Shown: positions 18,247 through 24,879 of the stretch, piece by piece
How positions within the stretch are numbered: position 1 is the stretch's first letter
Layout: each line of letters opens with the position of its first letter
Assembly: GCA_964503885.1 (NCBI GenBank)
Contig: CAZDCD010000011.1
Coordinates: 62,001-126,000, forward strand
Direction of reading: 5' to 3'
DNA: 64,000 nt
From: CAZDCD01 sp964503885
GTDB lineage: Bacteria > Bacteroidota > Bacteroidia > Bacteroidales > UBA10428
Made by a program: the position numbers and the translations under genes
Notes under the pieces: generated by a model
The model's input: only the letters and a program-made list of their open reading frames with translations
Databases searched by the model: none
What the model was told of the DNA's origin: nothing

Positions 18247-19236
18247 CTAAAGTACCCGCTTTATCCGCTGCTCCTGAAGCATAAAATCGGCCAGAACGAT
18301 TGTTGTAACAGCTTCAAGTACAACGGGAACCCTGAGGGCTATGCATGTATCATGCCTGCCTTCTATTTCGAGCTCTGTCATTTCTCCCGATCTGATGTTT
18401 ATTGTTTTTTGCTTTTTATAGGTGCTTGAGGTAGGCTTCACAGCAATGCGAAAAACCAGATCATTACCATTGGAAATGCCCCCGTTAATACCTCCTGCAT
18501 AGTTCGTCGATGTTTTCCCGTTAACCGAGATCAGTTTATCGTTATGCTCACTGCCTTTCATCCGGGCAGCGGCAAATCCGGAACCGAATTCTATGCCCTT
18601 AACAGCCGGGATAGCAAATACCATATGGGAGATTACAGATTCCACAGAATCGAAGAAAGGTTCACCCAGACCTGCCGGCATATTTGATGCCGTACATTCA
18701 ATCAGGCCGCCGATCGATTCCCTTTCTTCTATTGCATGGTCAATGGATTTTTCAATATCCGTGCTCCCCCCTACCTCAAGTATCTTCGAACTTACATGCA
18801 CCGGATCAATCAATTTCCTGGCAATCACCCCTGCAGCAACTAGTCCCAGCGTAAGGCGACCGGAAAAGTGTCCGCCACCCCGATAGTCTTCAAAACCACC
18901 GAATTTCTTCATGGCTGTAAAATCAGCATGACCGGGACGTGGTATTTCCCGCAGTTTCTCATAATCTCTGGAACGGATGTTTGTATTTTCAAATGCAATA
19001 GCTATGGGAGCTCCCGTTGTATGTTCATTGAATATCCCGCTCAGAAATTTTGGCAGGTCAGATTCCTTGCGCGGTGTGGTACCTTTGGCACCGCTCCTGC
19101 GCCTGTTAAGATCTTCGATAAAATCATTAAAATGTACCGGCAATCCGGCAGGACAACCGTCGATCAGGATTCCCAGTGAATTTCCGTGTGATTCACCAAA
19201 AATACTGACTCTGAATAGTTTCCCGAAACTGTTCAT
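18247..19236 (-). CDS. aroC: Chorismate synthase
   Basis: This 329-residue protein begins MNSFGKLFRVSIFGESHG and carries the family signatures GESHG, RPGHADF and YRGGGHFSGR. The enzyme removes phosphate from EPSP to give chorismate using reduced FMN. It is shorter than the usual 350-390 residues, and the region that normally reads RRRPG is RRRSG, still with a downstream TTPRKESD. It is the last gene of the minus-strand pheA-aroB-aroD-aroC operon, 109 bp after aroD. That spacer contains heptamer repeats, so a separate minor promoter cannot be excluded. Confidence 0.93.
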   Translation of the reverse strand: MNSFGKLFRVSIFGESHGNSLGILIDGCPAGLPVHFNDFIEDLNRRRSGAKGTTPRKESDLPKFLSGIFNEHTTGAPIAIAFENTNIRSRDYEKLREIPRPGHADFTAMKKFGGFEDYRGGGHFSGRLTLGLVAAGVIARKLIDPVHVSSKILEVGGSTDIEKSIDHAIEERESIGGLIECTASNMPAGLGEPFFDSVESVISHMVFAIPAVKGIEFGSGFAAARMKGSEHNDKLISVNGKTSTNYAGGINGGISNGNDLVFRIAVKPTSSTYKKQKTINIRSGEMTELEIEGRHDTCIALRVPVVLEAVTTIVLADFMLQEQRIKRVL

Positions 19237-19243
19237 GATGTAT

Positions 19244-19274
19244 GTTCAAAGTTCAATGTTCAATGTTCAAAGTT
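19244..19274. repeat. Heptamer tandem repeat GTTCAAW between aroD and aroC
   Basis: Four and a half consecutive copies of GTTCAAA/GTTCAAT lie within the aroD-aroC spacer, just upstream of the aroC start codon. The 7-bp period matches repeats in two other spacers of this window. Confidence 0.85.
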
Positions 19275-19345
19275 AAAAAGCAAATTCCGCAGTTGTATTT
19301 CTCCACACTCCATACCCCATGCCGCATGCAGCAAGCAGCATGCCC

Positions 19346-19984
19346 TTATGCATTTTCGATCTGCTGAATGATGCTTCTTATTTTAGAATAAGCGATCTGC
19401 CCGGGAGCCGTGGCAAGCTTCTCATCCATAGCAGCAAAAGTAAATTCGGCACCGAGAAAGGGAGCTATGATACGGGTTATTTTTCCCAGGTTTCCCATTC
19501 CGAAAGCCACCACCCTGCCAGGTAACTTATACAACGAAATGATCTTGGAATTGTCTAAATTTGTATTCACCGTGGTAACTACTTTGACCACATCGGCTTT
19601 CATAGCAAAACTTTGTTCCACAATATGTTCAAGCTCGCTGCAATCGGGTGTATATTCAAAATTATGGTAGGAAATAATTACATCGCAATTGCATTTGTGA
19701 GCATGCCTGATCAGGTCGTTCCGGTAATTGGCGGCAGATTCATATTCAATATCCACATACTTTGCCCCGGCTTCAATTGCTGCCTTTAATTTTGGTAACC
19801 GTTCCTCTTCTTTTCCTTCGACCGGCCTGTAGGTAGCAATCAGCTTTTTGGGCATTGAAAATACCTGGCTGATCTGGTCATAATTAAAATCAACCAGGTC
19901 AAGCCTGATTTCAGCCATTTCTATTTTTTCAAGAACATCCAGGCAGTTGCCGTAATTATTATCAGAAATCGCTACGCATATCAT
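19346..19984 (-). CDS. aroD: Type I 3-dehydroquinate dehydratase
   Basis: This 212-residue protein has type I signatures: EIRLD near residue 25, SYHNF with the catalytic His at about residue 105, and the Schiff-base lysine in DVVKVV at about residue 138. It ends with the FTFAAMDEKLATAPGQI loop. It dehydrates 3-dehydroquinate to 3-dehydroshikimate by way of an imine. It is somewhat short for the type I family (about 220-250), but all blocks are present. Its start codon lies inside aroB (23-bp overlap), implying translational coupling in the aromatic operon. Confidence 0.9.
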   Translation of the reverse strand: MICVAISDNNYGNCLDVLEKIEMAEIRLDLVDFNYDQISQVFSMPKKLIATYRPVEGKEEERLPKLKAAIEAGAKYVDIEYESAANYRNDLIRHAHKCNCDVIISYHNFEYTPDCSELEHIVEQSFAMKADVVKVVTTVNTNLDNSKIISLYKLPGRVVAFGMGNLGKITRIIAPFLGAEFTFAAMDEKLATAPGQIAYSKIRSIIQQIENA

Positions 19985-20999
19985 TTAACATTTCCTCCAG
20001 CTTATTAAATGTAACCTTATGGATTATAGCATTACCAATCTTATCGATGAGCACCATATGTATGGAATCACCTTCCCGTTTCTTGTCCTGTTTCATGGCC
20101 TCGAATACACGTGATCTGTCAAGATTGTGTGTGACCGGTAACCCCAGTTGTATAAGAAGTCTTTTTATACGCTCAGCCTGGTCTTTTGCCAGAAATCCCA
20201 TTCTTACTGAAAGGTTTGAGGCAAGCACCATACCTATGCTCACCGCCTCACCATGAAGCAGATCCGATAATTTCTCAAACGAATGGGCAAAAGTATGTCC
20301 GAAGTTCAGTTTTCTTCGTTCTCCTTTTTCTTTTTCATCGGCTTCCACCACTCCTGCTTTTATCATTACTGAATCGTAAACCAGGGTATCTATAACGTCC
20401 GGTTCATATTGCAGCGCTTTCTGCCAATTCTTTTCAAGAAACTCAAATAACCGTGAACTTTTTATGATACCGGCTTTCACAATTTCCGCAAAACCAGCCC
20501 TGAATTCCTTATTGACAAGTGTTTTGAGCATTGAAGTATCACAGATCACAAATTCAGGCTGATTGAATACCCCGATCATATTTTTATAGCGCTGAAAGTT
20601 CACCCCGTTTTTACCACCTACACTGGCATCGACCTGGGAAAGCAGGGTGGTCGAAACAAACCCGAAACGAAGTCCCCTCATGAAAACCGATGCGGCAAAA
20701 CCGGCCACATCACAAACGATCCCGCCTCCTATGGCTAAAATAAATGTTGACCGGTCGACTTCTAGATCAACAAAATGTCCGAATACCTGATTCAACGTAT
20801 CGACAGTTTTATTCTTTTCTCCCAGACCTATCTCAACAACCGGATAGTTCGGGAACCGGTTTCCGTAAAGTCTTTTCAGATTGGTATCGGTAACGATCAC
20901 TGTATTCTTTCCGGGAAGATAGTTCTCCAGGTTCTGTAACGTTTCTCCTACAAGAATTCTCGAATTTCGGTCATCAGTCTTTATTTCAATGGTCCGCAT
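19962..20999 (-). CDS. aroB: 3-dehydroquinate synthase
   Basis: This 345-residue protein has the NAD-binding glycine motif AIGGGIVCDVAGFAAS, the substrate region VGGKNGVNF, FAEIVKAGII, and metal-binding residues in RKLNFGHTFAHSFE and LLHGEAVSIGM. It converts DAHP to 3-dehydroquinate with NAD+ and a divalent metal. The length fits the family (about 340-365). It follows the DAHP synthase/chorismate mutase gene after 49 bp and overlaps aroD by 23 bp, within the operon starting at pheA. Confidence 0.95.
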   Translation of the reverse strand: MRTIEIKTDDRNSRILVGETLQNLENYLPGKNTVIVTDTNLKRLYGNRFPNYPVVEIGLGEKNKTVDTLNQVFGHFVDLEVDRSTFILAIGGGIVCDVAGFAASVFMRGLRFGFVSTTLLSQVDASVGGKNGVNFQRYKNMIGVFNQPEFVICDTSMLKTLVNKEFRAGFAEIVKAGIIKSSRLFEFLEKNWQKALQYEPDVIDTLVYDSVMIKAGVVEADEKEKGERRKLNFGHTFAHSFEKLSDLLHGEAVSIGMVLASNLSVRMGFLAKDQAERIKRLLIQLGLPVTHNLDRSRVFEAMKQDKKREGDSIHMVLIDKIGNAIIHKVTFNKLEEMLNDMRSDF

Positions 21000-21048
21000 G
21001 AAGACAAAAAAATTTTGAACGGCAAAAATAACCCAACTTATTTAAAGT

Positions 21049-22182
21049 TCATAACATTTCACTAAGATTCGGGATTTTGCTGTCGAGATCAATATCCCTG
21101 GAATTCATGACTTTGTTCTGATGGTTGATCGATTCCTCGTGGATTGCCCTGAAAACCTTAATAATAAATTCCTCGCTCAATCCTTTTTTAGTGCCGTCCT
21201 CGATCCTGTGATGGAGAATTTCGTCCCACCTGCTGGTCTGAAGAATCGTAATATTGTTCTTCTTTTTGTATCCGCCGATCTTTCTCGAGATCGCCATTCT
21301 GCATTCCAGGATGCTCATAAGTTTGTCATCGTATTTATCGATTTCATGACGGAGATCTTCGAGCGTGGTAAGCAAAATAGTATTCTCCACATCGGCTTTT
21401 CTCATCACCAGGTTTTTCAGAAGTTCATCAAGTACCTTCGGGGTTATCTGCTGCTGTGCATCGCTCCAGGCCTTATCCGGGTCGACATGGGTTTCGATGA
21501 TCAATCCTTCGAAATTCAGGTCCATGGCTTTCTGAGATATTTCGAAAAGAAGATCACGGTTACCGCAGATATGGCTCGGATCTGTGATCACCGGTAATTC
21601 AGGAATACGTCTTTTCAGTTCAATAGGTATTTGCCACTGCGGATGATTGCGGTAAAGCGACTTGCTGTACATTGAAAATCCCCTGTGTATAGCTGCAAGT
21701 CTTGTAATTCCTGCGTTATTCAGCCTTTCCAATGCTCCGATCCAGAGCTCCGGATCAGGGTTGACGGGGTTCTTCACCATAACCGGTATGTCAACATCTT
21801 TCAGGGCATCGGCGATTTCCTGGACTGCAAAAGGGTTTGCAGAAGTTCTTGCTCCTATCCACAGAATATCAATTCCAGCTTTAAGGGCATCATAAACATG
21901 TTTTACATTGGCAACTTCTGTAGCCGTCAACATACCCAGTTCATCCTTGACCGATTTCAGCCACTGCAACCCTTTTCTGCCTATACCTTCGAATGCATTC
22001 GGACGTGTCCTGGGTTTCCAGATACCGGCCCTGAAAATCATGATACCGATCTCTTTCAGTTGCCTGGCGGTTTCCATTACCTGTTCTTCTGTTTCAGCAC
22101 TGCATGGTCCGGCCAGCACGAGAGGTCTCTGATTTTTCAGACCAGCAAATTCGAATTTTTCAAGATCAAGATCTATTCCCAT
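21049..22182 (-). CDS. Bifunctional DAHP synthase / chorismate mutase
   Basis: This 377-residue fusion has an N-terminal KDO8P-like (type I beta) DAHP synthase of about 265 residues (RPLVLAGPCSAETEEQV, FRAGIWKPRTRPNAFEG, ITDPSHICGN, IETHVDPDKAWSDAQQQI). It is followed by an AroQ-type chorismate mutase helix bundle (LRHEIDKYDDKLMSILECRM, then IGGYKK). The first domain condenses PEP and erythrose-4-phosphate; the second makes prephenate. Such fusions are common in Bacteroidota, where the mutase domain can provide feedback sensing. It lies 8 bp after pheA in the same operon, so the enzymes that commit chorismate to phenylalanine are encoded side by side. Confidence 0.93.
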   Translation of the reverse strand: MGIDLDLEKFEFAGLKNQRPLVLAGPCSAETEEQVMETARQLKEIGIMIFRAGIWKPRTRPNAFEGIGRKGLQWLKSVKDELGMLTATEVANVKHVYDALKAGIDILWIGARTSANPFAVQEIADALKDVDIPVMVKNPVNPDPELWIGALERLNNAGITRLAAIHRGFSMYSKSLYRNHPQWQIPIELKRRIPELPVITDPSHICGNRDLLFEISQKAMDLNFEGLIIETHVDPDKAWSDAQQQITPKVLDELLKNLVMRKADVENTILLTTLEDLRHEIDKYDDKLMSILECRMAISRKIGGYKKKNNITILQTSRWDEILHHRIEDGTKKGLSEEFIIKVFRAIHEESINHQNKVMNSRDIDLDSKIPNLSEML

Positions 22183-22190
22183 GGTAATAA

Positions 22191-23051
22191 TTATTCTAAG
22201 ATTGATTTTCCTTTTACATATTCACCCAGTATAACAAACCCTGTTGTAAAGGGTTTTATAGCTGCAAGCGATTGTTTATATAATGTATAATCATCAATTT
22301 CAACATCAATATAAAACTGGTATTCCCAGTCCTGACCAATAATGGGCATTGACTGTACTTTGGTAAGGTTAATGCCGTAATACGACAGGATTGACAGCAC
22401 TTTGGAGAGGGACCCTATCTTATGGGCCAGAGCAAATGTCATGGAGGCTTTATTCACCTCCCCGTTGGTTATTGAATTCCCGTTTTTGGCCTGCAGAATA
22501 AGAAATCTGGTATAATTTTTCTTATTGGTCTCAATGCCTTCGGCCATGATCTCCAGATTGTATTTCTTCGCAGCCAGCGCACTTGAAATGGCAGCCACTC
22601 CATATTGCTGCAATTCAGATATTTTCTTTGCGCTAAGCGCTGTGTCATCGCTGTCGATAAGCTTAATATGCGGATACTTCTCAAACCAGGTATGGCATTG
22701 CAGGATCGCCATCGGATGGGAAAATACTTCCCGGATATCCGTTATATCCTGTCCCGGCAATGCGACAAGATTTTGTTTTATCCTCAGGAATATTTCACCG
22801 ATAATGTTCATATTCGATTCAAGCAGCAGGGTGTAATTCGGAAGAATGCTTCCGGCAAGGGAATTTTCAATGGCTGTTATGCCAAAGTCAACCTGGCCCT
22901 GCTTCAATGCCCTGAACAGGTCTTTAAAAGTGTTCCGTGGAACAATTTCAATCTCTTCGTTCTCGAAATAATTCACAGCGGCAATCTCGTGGAAGGCTCC
23001 GAAACCTCCCTGGATGGCAATTTTTTTTGGTTTGCTTTCTTTTGTATCCAT
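22191..23051 (-). CDS. pheA: Prephenate dehydratase with ACT domain
   Basis: This 286-residue monofunctional prephenate dehydratase begins near IAIQGGFGAFHEIAAVNYF, has the YTRFLIL motif (about residue 180), and ends in an ACT domain (IGSLSKVLSILSYYGINLTKVQSMPI). It forms phenylpyruvate for phenylalanine synthesis. The ACT motif that is ESRP in well-studied feedback-inhibited enzymes reads VQSMP here, so allosteric Phe binding may differ. It is the first structural gene of the aromatic operon. Its ATG follows AGGATAAGG, 17 bp after the T-run of the second leader terminator, so its expression should depend on read-through. Confidence 0.93.
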   Translation of the reverse strand: MDTKESKPKKIAIQGGFGAFHEIAAVNYFENEEIEIVPRNTFKDLFRALKQGQVDFGITAIENSLAGSILPNYTLLLESNMNIIGEIFLRIKQNLVALPGQDITDIREVFSHPMAILQCHTWFEKYPHIKLIDSDDTALSAKKISELQQYGVAAISSALAAKKYNLEIMAEGIETNKKNYTRFLILQAKNGNSITNGEVNKASMTFALAHKIGSLSKVLSILSYYGINLTKVQSMPIIGQDWEYQFYIDVEIDDYTLYKQSLAAIKPFTTGFVILGEYVKGKSILE

Positions 23052-23068
23052 AATACCTTATCCTAATT

Positions 23069-23093
23069 AAAAAAAATCCCTCTGTCAGAGGGA
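23069..23093 (-). terminator. Leader terminator 2 (attenuator) immediately upstream of pheA
   Basis: On the minus strand, TCCCTCTG-A-CAGAGGGA (23093-23077) is an uninterrupted palindrome followed by eight Ts. It is a very strong intrinsic terminator about 20 nt before the pheA start codon. Because no gene ends here, its purpose must be conditional termination. The upstream arm AAGTCCC (23096-23090) can instead pair with GGGACTT (23130-23124), which follows the stop codon of leader peptide 2. Confidence 0.9.
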
Positions 23094-23123
23094 CTTGATT
23101 ATGTATCGGTGAGATGCATATAT

Positions 23124-23130
23124 AAGTCCC
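23124..23130 (-). promoter_or_regulatory. Antiterminator segment of attenuator 2
   Basis: GGGACTT, located 5-11 nt after the leader-2 stop codon, is exactly complementary to AAGTCCC in the terminator-2 arm. A ribosome finishing the leader would cover it and let the terminator form. A ribosome stalled on the aromatic codons would leave it free to form the antiterminator. Confidence 0.7.
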
Positions 23131-23134
23131 CTGT

Positions 23135-23206
23135 TTATCCCCAGAGAAAATAAGAATAAAACCAGAAGCAGGTGCAATAAAACTTAAGTGTATAATTTGC
23201 ATTCAT
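23135..23206 (-). CDS. Leader peptide 2 of the aromatic operon (Phe/Tyr/Trp-rich)
   Basis: A 23-codon frame from ATG at 23206 to TAA at 23135 encodes a peptide with the core FWFYSYFLW. Overall it has four Phe, four Tyr and two Trp in 23 residues, most of them in the second half. A short, aromatic-rich frame placed after terminator 1 and ahead of a conditional terminator is the classical mark of a ribosome-mediated attenuator. Here it would respond to shortage of any charged aromatic tRNA. This frame is preferred over the overlapping frame starting at 23202, which is longer and not aromatic-rich. Confidence 0.8.
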   Translation of the reverse strand: MNANYTLKFYCTCFWFYSYFLWG

Positions 23207-23235
23207 TTCACCAATATTTTTCAATGTGTTAAAAC

Positions 23236-23258
23236 AAAAAATCCCGGGTTATCCGGGA
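23236..23258 (-). terminator. Leader terminator 1 (attenuator)
   Basis: Minus strand: TCCCGG-ATAAC-CCGGGA (23258-23242) followed by six Ts, then GTTTT. It lies about 42 nt after the stop codon of leader peptide 1, with no preceding structural gene on this strand between it and the promoter. Its upstream arm GTCCC (23259-23255) is complementary to GGGAC (23299-23295) next to the leader-1 stop codon. Confidence 0.85.
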
Positions 23259-23294
23259 CTTATTTACATAATATTGTAGCGTATGCGCAAACAG

Positions 23295-23299
23295 GTCCC
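23295..23299 (-). promoter_or_regulatory. Antiterminator segment of attenuator 1
   Basis: GGGAC begins 1 nt after the leader-1 stop codon and can pair with GTCCC in the terminator-1 arm. The pairing is shorter (5 bp) than in attenuator 2 but uses the same sequence and the same position relative to the stop codon. Confidence 0.55.
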
Positions 23300-23300
23300 T

Positions 23301-23369
23301 TCAGGTTAACGGGAAAAAAAAGTAACCGTAAAAGAAAGCACTGTTTGTATACCTTTTTATCATAAGCAT
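23301..23369 (-). CDS. Leader peptide 1 of the aromatic operon (Phe/Tyr-rich)
   Basis: A 22-codon frame from ATG at 23369 (or the in-frame ATG at 23363) to TGA at 23301 encodes a peptide with the core FFYGYFFFP. It has five Phe and three Tyr and no Trp. The three consecutive Phe codons (TTT TTT TTC) lie four to six codons before the stop, where a stalled ribosome would affect the downstream RNA fold. The promoter ends about 14 nt upstream. Position, length and composition match a phenylalanine attenuator leader; pheA is the first enzyme gene downstream. Confidence 0.85.
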   Translation of the reverse strand: MLMIKRYTNSAFFYGYFFFPLT

Positions 23370-23382
23370 AAATTCTATGGTA

Positions 23383-23412
23383 CAAAGGTAACAAAGTTTT
23401 TCAAAATTCAAG
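23383..23412 (-). promoter_or_regulatory. Promoter of the pheA-aro operon
   Basis: A perfect Bacteroidota -7 element TACCTTTG (23390-23383) is preceded after 18 bp by CTTG (23412-23409), close to the consensus TTTG at -33. The predicted start site is around 23376, leaving a short untranslated segment before leader peptide 1. The promoter lies just downstream of the YfcE-like gene end, so the operon has its own transcription start. Confidence 0.65.
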
Positions 23413-23437
23413 GAGGATCAGGAAAATTAATGCGGCA

Positions 23438-23935
23438 TCAGGTTTTAGCACCAAGCTCGATCACCTCCATATTTTGTATGTCGGTTTTATCGATGGTAAA
23501 TCGCACTATGGTCTGTACGCTATGAAATCCGCTTTTACCGGCTGCACCCGGATTTATATGAAGCAGACCGTATTTCTTGTCAGACATTATTTTAAGGATA
23601 TGTGAATGACCTGTGATAAAAAGTTTCGGAGGATTTTCTTTAAGGATCCCTGTCACCGAACGATCATAATAGCCGGGATACCCGCCGATATGTTTTATCA
23701 GAACATCCACGCCTTCGCAATAGAACCGCAGCAATAAGGGATAAACAATCCTGACATCCTGCCCGTCGATATTGCCATATACCGCTCTGAATATTTTAAA
23801 ATGTGCCAGCTTATCGGCTATTTCAATGTTTCCGATATCTCCGGCATGCCAGATCTCTTGGCATTCATCAAAATAATCGAAAATCCGGTCGTCAATATAT
23901 CCATGAGTATCGGATAATAATCCGATTCGCGTCAT
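23438..23935 (-). CDS. YfcE/MJ0936-type metallophosphoesterase
   Basis: This 165-residue protein shows the complete calcineurin-like metal-binding pattern: DTH at residues 9-11 (LLSDTHG), GD in WHAGDIGN, GN in VYGNID, and GHSH (FITGHSHI), followed by NPGAAG. The family hydrolyses phosphodiesters with two divalent metals; the physiological substrate is unknown. It is divergent from rsmE (35 bp between start codons) and ends 26 bp before the pheA promoter. Confidence 0.9.
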   Translation of the reverse strand: MTRIGLLSDTHGYIDDRIFDYFDECQEIWHAGDIGNIEIADKLAHFKIFRAVYGNIDGQDVRIVYPLLLRFYCEGVDVLIKHIGGYPGYYDRSVTGILKENPPKLFITGHSHILKIMSDKKYGLLHINPGAAGKSGFHSVQTIVRFTIDKTDIQNMEVIELGAKT

Positions 23936-23970
23936 TTTTATTAATTTTAGCCCGTTAAACGTTTAAAAAT

Positions 23971-24681
23971 ATGCATATTTTTTATACACCGGATATCGGT
24001 GATGCACTTTATTATGATCTCAGTGAAGAAGAATCAAAACACAGCCTTAAGGTTTTGCGACTGAAAACAGGGGATTTGGTGCAGATGATTGACGGACTGG
24101 GTAACCTTTATAAGGGAACTATTGAAGGTATAACCAATGGGATATGCCGGGTATCCGTAGGGCAAAAAGTCACCGATTTTAATGGACGTAATTACGCCCT
24201 GCACGTTGCCATCGCCCCAACCAAAAATGCCGACCGTTTCGAATGGTTTCTTGAAAAAGCAACGGAGATCGGCATTGATGAGATCACTCCACTGATCTGT
24301 TCCCGGTCAGAAAGAAGGGTGGTTAAAACAGAACGGTGTGAAAAAATCATTATTTCGGCGATGAAACAATCGGTCATTGCAAAGAAGCCGGTACTAAACA
24401 ATTTAATGAGTTTTGTAGAATTTATTGAAACGACAGACTGTTTTCAAGGTGAAAAGTTTATTGCTCATTGTGCCGGAGAAGATCGAATCAGGTTTGCTGA
24501 CATTTGCCGGCCTGTATCGGATACAATCATTCTTATCGGTCCGGAAGGTGATTTTACCATGGAGGAGATCACTGCAGCGATGAACCATTCATATCAGGCA
24601 GTAACGCTGGGAATGAACCGTTTACGAACGGAGACCGCAGGAATTGTTGCATGCCATACGGTTAGCTTGATCAATACTTAA
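23971..24681 (+). CDS. rsmE: 16S rRNA (uracil-1498-N3)-methyltransferase
   Basis: This 236-residue SPOUT-class protein carries the RsmE blocks: early SHxLxVLRL-like motif (KHSLKVLRLKTGD), APTKNADRFEWFLEKATEIGID, PLICSRSERR, and the SAM-binding knot GPEGDFTMEEI followed by LGMNRLRTETAGIVA. It methylates U1498 of 16S rRNA. Length is normal (about 235-245). It is transcribed divergently from the YfcE-like gene and convergently with the DUF1015 gene. Confidence 0.95.
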   Translation: MHIFYTPDIGDALYYDLSEEESKHSLKVLRLKTGDLVQMIDGLGNLYKGTIEGITNGICRVSVGQKVTDFNGRNYALHVAIAPTKNADRFEWFLEKATEIGIDEITPLICSRSERRVVKTERCEKIIISAMKQSVIAKKPVLNNLMSFVEFIETTDCFQGEKFIAHCAGEDRIRFADICRPVSDTIILIGPEGDFTMEEITAAMNHSYQAVTLGMNRLRTETAGIVACHTVSLINT

Positions 24682-24687
24682 TTTAAC

Positions 24688-24796
24688 GTGAGTTCGGTGT
24701 CAATTAAAACTATTTGGCTTATACAGCATGATCAACAGTATTTAAAATCTTACTGGTTAACATGCTCATATAGAGAAAACCCCGGAGAGGCTAATT
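24688..24796. repeat. Diverged copy of MITE-like element (one end preserved)
   Basis: Starting right after rsmE, this segment begins GTGAGTTCGG and shares long stretches with the element at 39835-39992: CTATTTGGCTTAT/ATATTTGGCTTAT, ATGATCAA, and TTTAAAATCTTACTGGTTAACATGCTC versus the same with small changes. The similarity fades after about 95 bp and no right inverted repeat is found, so it looks like a truncated or decayed copy. Its left border is TTTAAC before GTGAG, the same as the right outer flank of the other copy. Confidence 0.65.
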
Positions 24797-24805
24797 ATGA
24801 ATACC

Positions 24806-24822
24806 CCCGGATAAAATCCGGG
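24806..24822. terminator. Hairpin between convergent rsmE and DUF1015 genes
   Basis: CCCGGAT-AAA-ATCCGGG is a perfect 7-bp stem placed in the spacer between the convergent genes. No strong T-run follows on either strand, so it may be a weak bidirectional terminator or an mRNA end-stabilising hairpin. Confidence 0.45.
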
Positions 24823-24879
24823 AGTAAGACACCAATCGCTTAATCACTCAATCACTTTGACACTCAGTCCTATTCAGCC

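Noticed and set aside
22948..23202. 84-codon minus-strand frame starting MQIIHLSF upstream of pheA
   Set aside because: It overlaps leader 2 and runs across the strong terminator and into pheA in another frame; the aromatic-rich 23-codon frame at 23206 fits attenuation better.
23052..23437. Riboswitch or T-box upstream of pheA
   Set aside because: The leader peptides and paired terminator/antiterminator segments explain the region; no T-box specifier or AG-bowl motif was seen, and T-boxes are not expected in Bacteroidota.
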